64,000 bases of DNA. Source: Alloalcanivorax marinus (GTDB taxonomy: Bacteria; Pseudomonadota; Gammaproteobacteria; Pseudomonadales; Alcanivoracaceae). The notes beneath the pieces were generated by a model. It did no database searches and was not told where the DNA came from. It was given only the letters and a program-made list of their open reading frames with translations. This document shows positions 53,734 through 62,445 of this stretch, piece after piece. The translations under genes and the position numbers were made by a program. Each line of letters starts with the position of its first letter. Position 1 is the stretch's first letter. The DNA lies in the NCBI RefSeq assembly GCF_016785095.1, contig NZ_JAEKJB010000009.1, positions 186,001-250,000 on the forward strand, written 5' to 3'.

Positions 53734-54531
53734 TCAGTAACCGCCGGCCTGGGACGGCGACAAATGGTCCTTGAAGCGGCGCGACAGCGCGTCCGTGGCG
53801 CGGGCCAGAAGCGAGGCGTCGGCGCCCACCGCGAGAAAACGGCAGCCAGCGGCGAGATGCTCGCGGGCCAGTTCCTCGTTGACGGTGAGAGCGCCGGCGG
53901 GTTTACCCGCCGCCTCGATGCGTTTGAAGGCGTCCAGCAAGGCCGCGTTCACCTCCGGGTGACCGGGCTGGCCCAGATGGCCGAGATCGGCGCCCAGGTC
54001 GGCGGCGCCGATGAACACGCCGTCGACGCCGTCCACGGCGGCGATCTCGTCCAGGTTGTCCAGGCCGGCGCGGCTTTCCACCTGCAGCAACACGCACAGT
54101 TGCTCATGACAGCGGTGCACGTAATCCGGCACCCGGCCCCAGCGCGAGGCGCGCGCCAGGCCCGCGCCCACGCCCCGGCAGCCGTGCGGCGGGTAGCGGG
54201 TGGCCTCGACGATGGCGCGCGCCTGCTCGGCGCTTTCCACCATCGGCACCAGAAAGGTTTGCACGCCGGCATCCAGCAGCGGCTTGAGGGTATCGGCGTG
54301 ACCGTTCACCGGGCGCACCACCGGGTGCGTCGGGTACGGCGCCACCGCCTGCAGCTGTGCCAGGATCGAGCGCACATCGTTGGGACCGTGCTCGCCGTCG
54401 ATCAGCAGCCAGTCGAAACCGGCGGCGGCGGCGATCTCGGTGCCATAACCGTCGGCCAGAGCACACCACAGACCGATCTGGGTACGCCCTTCCGTCAGCG
54501 CCTGTTTGAAACTATTGACCGGAAGATCCAT
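53734..54531 (-). CDS. hpaI: 4-hydroxy-2-oxoheptanedioate aldolase HpaI
   Basis: A 265-aa class II metal-dependent aldolase that splits 4-hydroxy-2-oxoheptane-1,7-dioate into pyruvate and succinic semialdehyde. It matches E. coli HpaI closely: [64 protein letters not shown] and [16 protein letters not shown]. Catalytic Arg and the metal ligands Glu/Asp fall in these blocks. ATG 54531 follows the hpaH stop by 11 bp. Confidence 0.94.
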   Translation of the reverse strand: MDLPVNSFKQALTEGRTQIGLWCALADGYGTEIAAAAGFDWLLIDGEHGPNDVRSILAQLQAVAPYPTHPVVRPVNGHADTLKPLLDAGVQTFLVPMVESAEQARAIVEATRYPPHGCRGVGAGLARASRWGRVPDYVHRCHEQLCVLLQVESRAGLDNLDEIAAVDGVDGVFIGAADLGADLGHLGQPGHPEVNAALLDAFKRIEAAGKPAGALTVNEELAREHLAAGCRFLAVGADASLLARATDALSRRFKDHLSPSQAGGY

Positions 54532-54542
54532 GACGCCTCCTG

Positions 54543-55361
54543 TCAGACGAAGCGCAGACCCAGCGCGCCGAGCGGGCCGTAGTCCACGTGGAAGGTATCG
54601 CCGGCGGACGCCGCCACCGGACGGGTGAAGGAACCGGCCAGCACGATCTCGCCGGCTTTCAGAGTGACACCGTGGGGGGCCAGCTTGTTGGCCAGCCAGG
54701 CGATGCCCTTGGCCGGATGGCCGAGCACGCCGGCGGCCACGCCGGTTTCCTCCACCAGGCCATTGCGACTGCACACCGCCGCGCTCCAGCGCAGGTCGAT
54801 GTCGAACGGGCGAATGGTGCGCCCGCCCAGCACCACGCCGGCGTTGGCGGCGTTGTCGGAAATGGTGTCGAACACCTTGCGCGGCGCGCCGCTGGCCGGG
54901 TCCACCTGACGCACCCGGGCGTCGATGATCTCCAGTGCCGGGATCACGTATTCGGTGGCGCGCATCACGTCCAGCACGGTGCAGTCCGGGCCGGCCAGGT
55001 CTTCCTTGAGCACGAACGCCAGCTCCACTTCCAGGCGCGGCACGATGAAGCGGCCCACTTCGATCTCGGCGTTGTCCTCGAAGAACATGTCGTCGAGCAG
55101 CACGCCGTAATCCGGTTCATCAATGCGCGCGGACATCTGCATGGCCCGGGACGTAAGGCCGATCTTGTGGCCCATCACCCGGCGGCCACGAGCCACCTTC
55201 ATGTCCACCCACTGGCGCTGGATGGCGTAGGCGTCGACGAATCCGATCTCCGGGTATTGCAGAGTCAGATGGTCGATCTGGGTGCGTTCCCGCTCGGCGC
55301 GGTCGAGTCGTTCCGCCGCGTCCTGAATGGCCTCGGCGGCGAGCTTCGCTTGTTCGGTCAT
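54543..55361 (-). CDS. hpaH: 2-oxo-hept-4-ene-1,7-dioate hydratase HpaH
   Basis: A 272-aa hydratase that adds water to 2-oxohept-4-enedioate, the step before HpaI. It is very similar to E. coli Hpa[50 protein letters not shown] (metal-binding Glu) and [18 protein letters not shown]. Its start shares one base with the hpaG2 stop (TGATG). Confidence 0.94.
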   Translation of the reverse strand: MTEQAKLAAEAIQDAAERLDRAERERTQIDHLTLQYPEIGFVDAYAIQRQWVDMKVARGRRVMGHKIGLTSRAMQMSARIDEPDYGVLLDDMFFEDNAEIEVGRFIVPRLEVELAFVLKEDLAGPDCTVLDVMRATEYVIPALEIIDARVRQVDPASGAPRKVFDTISDNAANAGVVLGGRTIRPFDIDLRWSAAVCSRNGLVEETGVAAGVLGHPAKGIAWLANKLAPHGVTLKAGEIVLAGSFTRPVAASAGDTFHVDYGPLGALGLRFV

Positions 55362-56107
55362 CAGGGCTTCCTCGCGATAATCGTATTGTGCAGCGCGCCG
55401 ACACCCTCGATCTCGGTGACCACTTCGTCGCCGGGCATCACGTTGACGGTGCCCTTGGGGGTGCCGGTGAGGATCACGTCGCCGGGCTGCAACGTCATGA
55501 AGGCGCTGAAATATTCGATCAGGAAAGGCACGTCGAAAATCATGTCCTTGGTGGAGCCTTCCTGGGTGGTTTCACCGTTGACGCGGGTGGTGAGGCGCAG
55601 ATTCATCGGATCGGGAATGTCCGCCGCGTCCACCAGCCAGGGACCGATGGGCGTGCAGTTGTCCCGGCTCTTGATGCGGAAGTTGGGCCGGTAGAACCCT
55701 TCCAGATAATTGCGCACGGCGTAATCGTTGGCCACCGTGTAGCCGGCGATGTAGTCGTAGGCGTCGGCCTTGGCCACGTTGCGGGCCGGCTTGCCGACCA
55801 CGATCGCCAATTCGCACTCATAGTGCATATTGGTGGCATCATCGGGGCGCGGCGTGAAGGCGCGGTGACCGACCAGGGTGTTGGCGCCTTTAAGGAACAC
55901 CATCGGCTCTTCCGGCGCCTTGGAGGCGATTTCCGCGGCATGGTCGGCATAGTTCAGGCCGAGCGCGAGAATGGTGCCGGGGGTCACCGGCGGCAGCCAC
56001 ACCACCTCGGTTTCCTCCACCCGACGGCCATCCGCCAGACGCACTTTGCCTTGATCTTCCCAGGCCTGTTGAACACGGCCTTCAAAAGCGATTCGGGCTT
56101 GTTTCAT
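55361..56107 (-). CDS. hpaG2: HpaG2: C-terminal half-type fumarylacetoacetate-hydrolase family isomerase/decarboxylase
   Basis: A 248-aa FAH-fold protein corresponding to the C-terminal half of E. coli HpaG, which decarboxylates 5-oxopent-3-ene-1,2,5-tricarboxylate and isomerises the product. Matching blocks are [64 protein letters not shown] and [20 protein letters not shown]. It is coupled by 1-base overlaps to hpaG1 before it and hpaH after it. Confidence 0.93.
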   Translation of the reverse strand: MKQARIAFEGRVQQAWEDQGKVRLADGRRVEETEVVWLPPVTPGTILALGLNYADHAAEIASKAPEEPMVFLKGANTLVGHRAFTPRPDDATNMHYECELAIVVGKPARNVAKADAYDYIAGYTVANDYAVRNYLEGFYRPNFRIKSRDNCTPIGPWLVDAADIPDPMNLRLTTRVNGETTQEGSTKDMIFDVPFLIEYFSAFMTLQPGDVILTGTPKGTVNVMPGDEVVTEIEGVGALHNTIIARKP

Positions 56108-56790
56108 CAGGCGTTCTCCCCTTCGCTGACGAGCGGATTTTCAAGACGACCCAGGCCGTCGATTTCCACCGCCACGATGTCGCCGGCGCCGGCCAGAGGC
56201 GCGTCCGGGGACACGCCCACCAGAATCAGGTCACCGGGGTAGAGGCTGGTGAAATCGGAAATATCGGCAAGCAGCGTGGCCACCGGACGCACCAGCTCGG
56301 CCAGACGCCACTCCTGACGGCATTCGCCGTTGACCAGGGCACGCACGGCGAGGCCGTCCGGGTCCGGCAGGTCGGCGGCGTCCACCAGGTTAGGCCCGAT
56401 CGGGCAGAAGCCGTCACGGCATTTCTGCTTGAGCGGCTGCCGGAACAAGCTGTCGTGCGGCACGGTGAGGTCGTTGACCAGGGTGTAACCGGCAATCGCC
56501 GCGCGGGCCTGGTCGGCGTCGGCGCGGGTCAGGGTGTCCTTGATCACCACCCCCAGGGTGGCGCACACCCGCACCTGCTCCACGTCGGCGGGTATCACCA
56601 CGGGAGTACCGGCGGCGACCTGGGTATTGGGGGTTTTCACGTACATTACCGGGCCGGTGGGCGCGCCGTTGTACGGCGGCTCGTTGATGGCGTCACCGAG
56701 CCGGTCCAGCTCGTCCTGGACGTTAAGCAGGCAGCCGTATACGGCGCCACTCAGCAGGGGCCCTCCCGGGCACAGGGTCACGGATGTCAT
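56107..56790 (-). CDS. hpaG1: HpaG1: N-terminal half-type FAH family protein
   Basis: A 227-aa FAH-fold protein equivalent to the N-terminal half of E. coli HpaG, with VKTPNTQV, ATLGVVIKDTLTRADADQARAAIAGYTLVND, QKCRDGFCPIGPNLV and YPGDLILVG. In E. coli one chain carries both halves; here they are separate genes, as in pseudomonads. It follows iclR by 26 bp. Confidence 0.92.
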   Translation of the reverse strand: MTSVTLCPGGPLLSGAVYGCLLNVQDELDRLGDAINEPPYNGAPTGPVMYVKTPNTQVAAGTPVVIPADVEQVRVCATLGVVIKDTLTRADADQARAAIAGYTLVNDLTVPHDSLFRQPLKQKCRDGFCPIGPNLVDAADLPDPDGLAVRALVNGECRQEWRLAELVRPVATLLADISDFTSLYPGDLILVGVSPDAPLAGAGDIVAVEIDGLGRLENPLVSEGENA

Positions 56791-56816
56791 CTTCGCTCCT
56801 GATTGGATAAAGGGGC

Positions 56817-57665
56817 CTAACGGCGGCGGGTCTGGACTTCGCTCAACCGCTTGGCGATCAGTTCGGTCTGATGGCGGATCAAGGGCACCAGGGTGGCCAG
56901 CCGTTCCGGGCTGAGCCGGTCGGCCATGGCCGACACCGCCACCGACGCCAGCAACTGGCCTTCGGCGTCGAACACCGGCAGCGCCAGAGCACGAGTACCA
57001 GGCACCACGCCCACCTCGCTATAGGCATAGCCCAGGGAACGGATTTCGGTGATGCGCTGACGTACCGCGCTCAATTCCACCCCATGACTGGTAAGGCGCT
57101 GCTCATTGCCGAGCAGCACTTCCTCCATGTCGGCGTCCTCGGCGAACGCCAGCAGCACCAGGCCGGAAACGCTGATGCCGAGGGGACGGCGGGCGCCCAC
57201 CTCGATGGAAAGCACCTTGACCGGGTAGTTGCCGGTTTTACGGTCCACGCAGATGGAATCGAAGCCGCTGCGAATAGTCAGGAAGACACTGTCGCCGCAT
57301 TGCTCGGCGATGTGGCGCAGGTAGGGCTCGGCCACCGACTTCACCGGCACCCGGGCGGTGCGCGACAGGCCCAGCAGGGAAACCTCCGGCCCAACCATAT
57401 AGCGGCGCGTATTGGGGTCCTGCTCCACCGCTTCTTCCTCGATCAGTACCCGCAGAATACGGTGCACCGTAGGGCGATTGAGACCGGTCTGATGGACGAT
57501 GTCGGTGATGCGCACACCCTGCTCCTGCCCGGTGGCCAGGATACGCAGGATCGCCACCGCGCGGCGGATGCTGCGCGCGCCCAGGGTTTTGCCGCCCTCG
57601 CCGGCCTCGACGCCGGGCTTGCCCGGGCCGCTCTCCGGCGGACGCGGACCGTCGTCGCGGTTCAT
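56817..57665 (-). CDS. IclR-family transcriptional regulator of the hpa-tct island
   Basis: A 282-aa regulator. After a Gly/Pro-rich leader the winged HTH reads RRAVAILRILATGQEQGVR, DIVHQTGLNRPTVHRILRVL. The C-terminal IclR effector domain includes SVFLTIRSGFDSICVDRKTG and GVVPGTRALALPVFDAEG. ATG 57665 overlaps the flavin reductase stop (ATGA). It probably binds the GTCCA-N5-TGGAC repeats at 58378, 58485 and 61075, and responds to a carboxylate or aromatic intermediate. Confidence 0.9.
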   Translation of the reverse strand: MNRDDGPRPPESGPGKPGVEAGEGGKTLGARSIRRAVAILRILATGQEQGVRITDIVHQTGLNRPTVHRILRVLIEEEAVEQDPNTRRYMVGPEVSLLGLSRTARVPVKSVAEPYLRHIAEQCGDSVFLTIRSGFDSICVDRKTGNYPVKVLSIEVGARRPLGISVSGLVLLAFAEDADMEEVLLGNEQRLTSHGVELSAVRQRITEIRSLGYAYSEVGVVPGTRALALPVFDAEGQLLASVAVSAMADRLSPERLATLVPLIRHQTELIAKRLSEVQTRRR

Positions 57666-58291
57666 GCGCCCGGCTCGATGATGCTCTTGGGTGTTTGCGC
57701 CACCGGCTTGAGCTGGCGAATCTCGCCCAGGGTAGCGTAGTTGGCGCCGGCGATGCGGCACACCGGCTGCAGCTCGCGGGTGTCGATGCGGCCATCGCGA
57801 TACAGCTCGTCCACGATATGGACGCGGCTGACTTCACCGACGAAGAACTCAGCACCCGTGCTGCCGTAACCGGTAACGCTGTGCAGACGGCATTCCAGGC
57901 TGATCGGCGCTTTCGCCAGGCGCGGCGTCTTCACCGTGGCGGACGGTTCCACCGCCAGGCCCAGGCTTTCCACCTCGCTTTCATGGCTTTCATATTCCAC
58001 GGCGCTGGCGTGCACGTCCTCGACCATGGACCAGTCCGCGATGTTCACCACGAACTCGTTCAAGGCACGAATATTGCGAGCGGTATCCTTCTCACGACCG
58101 GCCTTGCGGCCGATATTGACGCCCACCATCAGGGGGGTGTTGGAGACGAAGGTAAAGCAGCTGAAAGGCGCCAGATTGACCACGCCATCCGGAGACTGAG
58201 TGGTGATCCAGGCAATCGGCCGGGGAACCACGATGCCACTGATCAGGCGGTAGCATTCCTGCGGCGTCAGGGAACCAATGTCGATTTGCAT
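57662..58291 (-). CDS. Flavin reductase family protein (HpaC/DIM6-like)
   Basis: A 209-aa FMN/FAD-binding split-barrel protein, first in the operon. It shows LISGIVVPRPIAWITTQSPDG, NLAPFSCFTFVSNTPLMVG and EFVVNIADWSMVEDVHASA. Such proteins supply reduced flavin to a two-component monooxygenase or act as oxidoreductases; no monooxygenase partner is in the window. AGGAGAATAAAT precedes ATG 58291. Confidence 0.87.
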   Translation of the reverse strand: MQIDIGSLTPQECYRLISGIVVPRPIAWITTQSPDGVVNLAPFSCFTFVSNTPLMVGVNIGRKAGREKDTARNIRALNEFVVNIADWSMVEDVHASAVEYESHESEVESLGLAVEPSATVKTPRLAKAPISLECRLHSVTGYGSTGAEFFVGEVSRVHIVDELYRDGRIDTRELQPVCRIAGANYATLGEIRQLKPVAQTPKSIIEPGA

Positions 58292-58377
58292 ATTTATTCT
58301 CCTGGTAATCGACCGCTGATGGGATAGCGAAAAGCTAAGAGGGACCCGGTAGGGGGTCAACATGACGCTGACCATAG

Positions 58378-58394
58378 TGTCCACCATATGGACA
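58378..58394. promoter_or_regulatory. Candidate IclR operator A
   Basis: TGTCCACCATATGGACA is an inverted repeat with GTCCA/TGGAC arms and 5-bp spacer, 84 bp upstream of the flavin reductase start. Confidence 0.65.
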
Positions 58395-58411
58395 TTTAAA
58401 TCATTAGCGGG

Positions 58412-58445
58412 CTCTCAAAGGCCCCTTCGGGGCGCTTTTTGAGAG
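58412..58445. terminator. Hairpin insulator between divergent promoters
   Basis: CTCTCAAAGGCCCC and GGGGCGCTTTTTGAGAG form a stem around TTC, with a T run inside the outer arm in the plus direction. Its place between operators A and B suggests it stops stray transcription from one promoter into the other. Confidence 0.6.
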
Positions 58446-58484
58446 TAATCTAAGGCATAACGCTGATACTTGATGACTCCCGCC

Positions 58485-58499
58485 GTCCATCATGTGGAC
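58485..58499. promoter_or_regulatory. Candidate IclR operator B
   Basis: GTCCATCATGTGGAC has the same arms and spacing as operator A, 127 bp upstream of the tctC start. Confidence 0.65.
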
Positions 58500-58625
58500 C
58501 TTTGCGGGGTTTTACGGTTGCTGACCGCACCATGGATTCCGGAAAGTATCGGTTCCAAAACAGAAACCACTCACTCGCGGGCGCCCATGCCAAACCCGGC
58601 ACAGCCCTGGAAGGAGAATAAAAAT

Positions 58626-59588
58626 ATGCGTTTTTTCAAGCATTTCACCGTCCTGTTCCTGCTCCTCGGCCTGGCCACCGGCGCCCAGGCCGCCTGGCCG
58701 GAAAAACCGGTGCACCTGGTGGTACCCTACCCGCCCGGCGGTAACGTGGACCTGGCCGCGCGCATCGTCGCCGACGGTCTGGAGAAGGAGTTCGGCCAGC
58801 CGTTCGTGGTGGAGAACCGGCCCGGCGCCGGCGGCATGATCGCCGCCTCCTACGTGGTCAAGTCCGACAAGGACGGCTACACCCTGTTCGTGGCTCCCAA
58901 TGGCCCGGTGCTGTTCAGCCCGCTGCTGTTCCGCAAGGACAACTACTTCTGGAAGGACGATTTCGCGCCGATCGGTTCGATTTCCTTCGTGACCCTGGTA
59001 CTGCAGGCGAACCCGGAACTGGGTCTGGACAGCGCCGAGGCGCTGTTCGACTACGCCAAGAAGCATCCCGGCGAGCTGGCCATGGCTTCCCCCGGCGCCG
59101 GCACCCAGAACCACCTGATCAGTGAAATGATGCAGCGCCTGCTGCACACCGAATGGCTCACCGTGCACTACAAAGGCAACGCTCCGGCCACCACCGACCT
59201 GCTCGGCGGCCGCGTGGACTTCAACTTCGACCAGTACACCGTGGCCAAGCAGTACATCAACAGCGGCAAGCTGAAGGCCCTGGCCGTGACCTCCCCGGAA
59301 CGCATGGAATCCCTGCCCGACGTACCCACCCTGAAGGAACTGGGCTACTCCGACGCGGTATCGGAAACCTTCACCGGTCTGTTCGGCCCGGCCGGCATGC
59401 CCGAGGACGTGGTCAACGAACTCAACGCGGCGCTGAAAAAGATCCTCAACGATCCGGCCGTGGTGAAGAAATTCGAGACCGCCGGCGCCGAGGCACGCGC
59501 CATGGACGTGGATGATTTCAAGGTGTTCCTCAACGAGCAGTATGATCGCTGGGGCACCCTGATCCGTGGCGCCAACATCCACCGTTAA
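58626..59588 (+). CDS. tctC: Tripartite tricarboxylate transporter binding protein TctC (Bug family)
   Basis: A 320-aa periplasmic binding protein. The signal peptide (FFKHFTVLFLLLGLATGAQA) is followed by AWPEKPVHLVVPYPPGGNVD, the two-lobed Bug fold signature GQPFVVENRPGAGGMIAASY, GTQNHLISEMMQ and VHYKGNAPATTDLLGGRVDF. It delivers the substrate to TctAB, whose genes lie in the divergent operon. Strong GGAAGGAG precedes ATG 58626, consistent with the high expression usual for binding proteins. Confidence 0.94.
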   Translation: MRFFKHFTVLFLLLGLATGAQAAWPEKPVHLVVPYPPGGNVDLAARIVADGLEKEFGQPFVVENRPGAGGMIAASYVVKSDKDGYTLFVAPNGPVLFSPLLFRKDNYFWKDDFAPIGSISFVTLVLQANPELGLDSAEALFDYAKKHPGELAMASPGAGTQNHLISEMMQRLLHTEWLTVHYKGNAPATTDLLGGRVDFNFDQYTVAKQYINSGKLKALAVTSPERMESLPDVPTLKELGYSDAVSETFTGLFGPAGMPEDVVNELNAALKKILNDPAVVKKFETAGAEARAMDVDDFKVFLNEQYDRWGTLIRGANIHR

Positions 59589-59616
59589 GACCATCGTGAA
59601 AGCAGAGGAACCCCGC

Positions 59617-60015
59617 ATGTCACGACGCAAGAGCGTCCACAGCGCCGGCTTCTCCCATCAGAACCCGATCCCGGCGGCCAGCCGGATCGGGGACCTGATG
59701 GCCACCGGCGTGATCAACGGCACCAATCCGGACACCGGCGAACTGGGCGTCGACCTGGCGACCCAATGCGCGTTCATGTTCCAGCATGTGCGCAATATCG
59801 TCGAAGCCGCCGGCGGCAGCACCGACGACATTCTCAAGATGACCGTCTGGATGCAGGATCGCTCGCAGCGGGATGTCCTCAACGCCGAATGGCTGGCGAT
59901 GTTTCCGGACCCGGAATCCCGACCGGCCCGGCACGCCATCCAGAATCCGATCGAATCGAAGTTTCTGATCCAGTGCGACGTGCTGGCGGTGATCGGCCAA
60001 GCCGCCGACGCCTGA
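59617..60015 (+). CDS. RidA/YjgF family protein
   Basis: A 132-aa protein of the Rid superfamily: ASRIGDLMATGVINGTNPDTG, QCAFMFQHVRNIVEAAGGS, DDILKMTVWMQDRSQR and a late ARHAI. Canonical RidA carries a catalytic Arg in an SRPAR-like motif; ESRPARHAI is present here. RidA deaminates reactive enamine/imine intermediates; in catabolic clusters related proteins act on pathway-specific imines or enols. GAGGAA precedes ATG 59617. It lies 28 bp after tctC. Confidence 0.88.
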   Translation: MSRRKSVHSAGFSHQNPIPAASRIGDLMATGVINGTNPDTGELGVDLATQCAFMFQHVRNIVEAAGGSTDDILKMTVWMQDRSQRDVLNAEWLAMFPDPESRPARHAIQNPIESKFLIQCDVLAVIGQAADA

Positions 60016-60076
60016 GGCACGCCACTCCGGCCGCGCCCGGCGCGGCCTCCCCGATCCGCTAATGGCAGGAGCCACC

Positions 60077-60952
60077 ATGCCCGAGTATTACCCTTTCAAC
60101 CCGGATCCCCGCGCCCCTCGGGAGGCGCCGCCGGCCAACACCTGCGATTCGCAATTCCATGTGTTCGGCGACCCGCAACGTTACCCGCCGCGCCCGGAAG
60201 CTCCCTTCAAGATGCCTTCGGCGACCATCGACGCGGCACTGAAGATGCACCGTGCCCTGGGCATCGAGCGGGGTGTGATCGTCCAGGCCACCACCTATGG
60301 CGCCGACCACAGCGTGGTGCTGGACGCGCTTGAGCAGGCCGGCCCCAACTACCGGGGTTGCGCCAACGCCATCGCGCTGAAGGAACGCGATGACGGCTAC
60401 ATCGAGGAGATGGACGCCGCCGGCGTACGCGGCGCCCGCTTCACTTTCCGCAAGGAGCTCGGCGTCGGCCTGACGCCGGCGGAGTTCCGGCGCGCCGCCG
60501 ACCGCCTGCGGGAGCTGGGCTGGTACGTGAAAATCCAGCCGGAGAAAAACGGCATCCTCGACAGCGTCGAGCTGTACGAGAACCTGGACATTCCGGTGCT
60601 CATCGACCACCTGGGCCGCGCCGACGCCAACCTGGGCGTCAACGACCCCAATGTCCGGAAAACCATCGAACTGCTCAAGAAAGGTAACTTCTGGGTAATG
60701 CTGTCGCTGGGCGAGAAGATCTCCACCCGGGGTTATCCCTGGGACGATGTCCTGCCCATCGCCCGCGCCTACATCGACGCCGCCCCGGACCGCGTGGTAT
60801 GGGCCAGTGACTGGCCGCATCCGCTGTCCAAGTCTCCGCCGCCCAACGACGCCGAGCTGCTTGAGCTGCTCTATCGTTACGCGCCGGACGCCAGCGAGCG
60901 GCAAAAAATTCTGGTCGACAATCCGGCCGAATTGTTCGGATTCAAAAGCTGA
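60077..60952 (+). CDS. Amidohydrolase (COG3618-type lactonase/2-pyrone hydrolase-like)
   Basis: A 291-aa TIM-barrel amidohydrolase related to 2-pyrone-4,6-dicarboxylate lactonase (LigI) and sugar-lactone hydrolases. The first metal motif, usually DxHxH, is CDSQFHVFG (Gln26 for His, His28 kept). Later blocks are GVIVQATTYGADHS, VKIQPEKNG, PVLIDHLGRADA and VWASDWPHP with Asp245. Metal-independent members of this group exist. AGGAG precedes ATG 60077; an ATG 15 bases upstream is less likely. It is the last gene of the tctC operon and ends before a terminator. Confidence 0.85.
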   Translation: MPEYYPFNPDPRAPREAPPANTCDSQFHVFGDPQRYPPRPEAPFKMPSATIDAALKMHRALGIERGVIVQATTYGADHSVVLDALEQAGPNYRGCANAIALKERDDGYIEEMDAAGVRGARFTFRKELGVGLTPAEFRRAADRLRELGWYVKIQPEKNGILDSVELYENLDIPVLIDHLGRADANLGVNDPNVRKTIELLKKGNFWVMLSLGEKISTRGYPWDDVLPIARAYIDAAPDRVVWASDWPHPLSKSPPPNDAELLELLYRYAPDASERQKILVDNPAELFGFKS

Positions 60953-60974
60953 TTCGACATTTCTCCCAAACCTT

Positions 60975-61003
60975 TGCCCGGCCACTGATCCGGGCATTTT
61001 TTT
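60975..61003 (+). terminator. Rho-independent terminator of the tctC-ridA-amidohydrolase operon
   Basis: GCCCGG and CCGGGC pair across CACTGAT and are followed directly by ATTTTTTT. Confidence 0.88.
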
Positions 61004-61074
61004 GCTCACCAAAAACTCACCAAACCCCTTTTTTTATAGTCCTTTATGCGTCCCCAATAACATGAAACCCGACT

Positions 61075-61089
61075 GTCTACATCGTGGAC
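61075..61089. promoter_or_regulatory. Candidate IclR operator C, upstream of the porin
   Basis: GTCTACATCGTGGAC keeps the GTC(C/T)A-N5-TGGAC arrangement of operators A and B with one mismatch. It lies 218 bp before the porin start. Confidence 0.55.
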
Positions 61090-61306
61090 ATATCAGAGTT
61101 TTTTTGTTTGCCCACCGTGCACCATAACGACAAAGTATTACTTATGGATGCGCATCTTTGGTGCGTGTCTTTTTTAGAAAATCTGGAGTAATCATCAAAA
61201 CAACGCCATAACACGACCACCCGATAACACCCCGATCAGGCAACCGGAAAAAGCGTCCGACCAGACGCGCTGGGGGTGGTTTGTGCTTTAAAAAAGGTAC
61301 TGACCC

Positions 61307-62380
61307 ATGAGACTCGACAAAAAGACCCTTTCCATGATCCTCGCCGGCGGCACCGTGGCCGCCACTCTGGCCCTGTCCGGCGCCGCCCAGGCGGCCCAGC
61401 CCGAGGCCAAGTTCTACGGCTTGCTCGACCTGTGGACCGGCAGCGCGGAAAAACCCGGCGTCGGCGACGACACCAAACAGCTGGCCGCCGGTGGCATGTC
61501 CACCTCCTTCCTGGGCGCGCGGGTTGACTACCAGCTCGACGAAGAAACCTCCTTCGTGGGCGTGGCGGAAATGTTCGTTCGCCCGGACACCGGCGAGAAC
61601 GGCCGCTACAACAACGATGAGTTCTTCGGCCGCAACGCTTACATCGGCGTGGACAGCAGCCGCTACGGTCTGTTGCGCGCCGGCCGCACCAAGTCCCCGT
61701 ACTTCCTGCCGCTGGTGTTCACCAACTCGGTGAAGGACTCGTTCGCGTTTTCGCCGATGATGCTGCACACCTACAACGGTGGCCGTAACGGCGCGGTGAT
61801 GGGCGACACCACCTGGAACGACTCCATCAACTACACCACCCCGAACCTGGGCGGCCTGAAGGTCAATCTGGTGTATGCCTTCGGCGAGGAGGAAGGCGAG
61901 GACGGCGAGAGCAAGGTGGGCGGCAACCTGGTGTACCGTCACGCCGGCCTGGTGGCGACCGTGGCCGCCATGCGCGTGCGCGAAGGTACCCTGGACAACG
62001 GTGGCGGCGCGGGCGAGCGTGGCACCATTCCCGGCGCCACCGATCAGGAAGCGGTGATGGCCGGTCTGTCCTATGACTTCGGCGTGGCCACGCTGTATGG
62101 CCAGTATCAGACGCTGGATACCGACACCACCGCCGGTGACGTGGACACCGACACCTGGCAGGCCGGCGTGGCCGTGCCGGTGGGCAAGGGCCGCGTGCTG
62201 GGTTCGTTCGCCAACTCCGATTTCAGCGGCGCGCTGGATTACGAGCGTGATACCTGGGCGGCAGGCTACGATTACATCGTCAACAGCCAGCTGGACCTGT
62301 ACGCGATGTACCTGCACGACGACATCGATGACGTAGGCGACGGTTCCACCTACGGGGTGGGGGCGCGCTTCAAGTTCTAA
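61307..62380 (+). CDS. Gram-negative general porin
   Basis: A 357-aa outer-membrane beta-barrel. The signal peptide ends SGAAQA; the mature protein opens AQPEAKFYGLLDLW and ends with aromatic FKF. Typical trimeric-porin features follow: GARVDYQLDEETSFVGVAEM, RNAYIGVDSSRYGLLRAGRT (the basic side of the eyelet) and regular alternating strands. It probably passes the substrate of the TctABC transporter, judging by the shared candidate operator. It is followed by its own terminator. Confidence 0.9.
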   Translation: MRLDKKTLSMILAGGTVAATLALSGAAQAAQPEAKFYGLLDLWTGSAEKPGVGDDTKQLAAGGMSTSFLGARVDYQLDEETSFVGVAEMFVRPDTGENGRYNNDEFFGRNAYIGVDSSRYGLLRAGRTKSPYFLPLVFTNSVKDSFAFSPMMLHTYNGGRNGAVMGDTTWNDSINYTTPNLGGLKVNLVYAFGEEEGEDGESKVGGNLVYRHAGLVATVAAMRVREGTLDNGGGAGERGTIPGATDQEAVMAGLSYDFGVATLYGQYQTLDTDTTAGDVDTDTWQAGVAVPVGKGRVLGSFANSDFSGALDYERDTWAAGYDYIVNSQLDLYAMYLHDDIDDVGDGSTYGVGARFKF

Positions 62381-62404
62381 CCCGTCTAACGTTGGTTCTC
62401 CATC

Positions 62405-62434
62405 AGGGGCCGCGCCTGGGGCGTGGTCCCCTTT
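62405..62434 (+). terminator. Terminator after the porin gene
   Basis: AGGGGCCGCGCC and GGCGTGGTCCCCT form a long stem around TGG, followed by a short T run. It also faces the convergent lysE gene. Confidence 0.75.
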
Positions 62435-62445
62435 CCGGGCTGTTA

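Larger units (their letters stand above)
58292..58625. promoter_or_regulatory. Divergent control region of the hpa and tctC operons
   Basis: A 334-bp gap without a gene. It holds two GTCCA-N5-TGGAC repeats on either side of a strong hairpin. The left repeat faces the minus-strand hpa operon and the right one the plus-strand tctC operon. I could not choose -35/-10 boxes with confidence. GGAAGGAG serves tctC. Confidence 0.7.
60953..61306 (+). promoter_or_regulatory. Terminator and porin leader region
   Basis: A 354-bp gap without a gene. It begins with the amidohydrolase terminator, then an AT-rich promoter stretch with operator C, and a long porin leader (about 215 bp after the operator) that includes the palindrome GATGCGCATC at 61147. 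AAAGGTACTGACCC precedes the porin ATG. Confidence 0.55.

Noticed and set aside
50290..60952. Reading the island as a sugar-acid (galactarate or glucarate) pathway because of the aldehyde dehydrogenase, an HpcH/HpaI-type aldolase and a COG3618 amidohydrolase
   Set aside because: HpaG1, HpaG2, HpaH and HpaI match the homoprotocatechuate enzymes along their full lengths, so the hpa reading is stronger; the sugar-acid option is kept only for the amidohydrolase.
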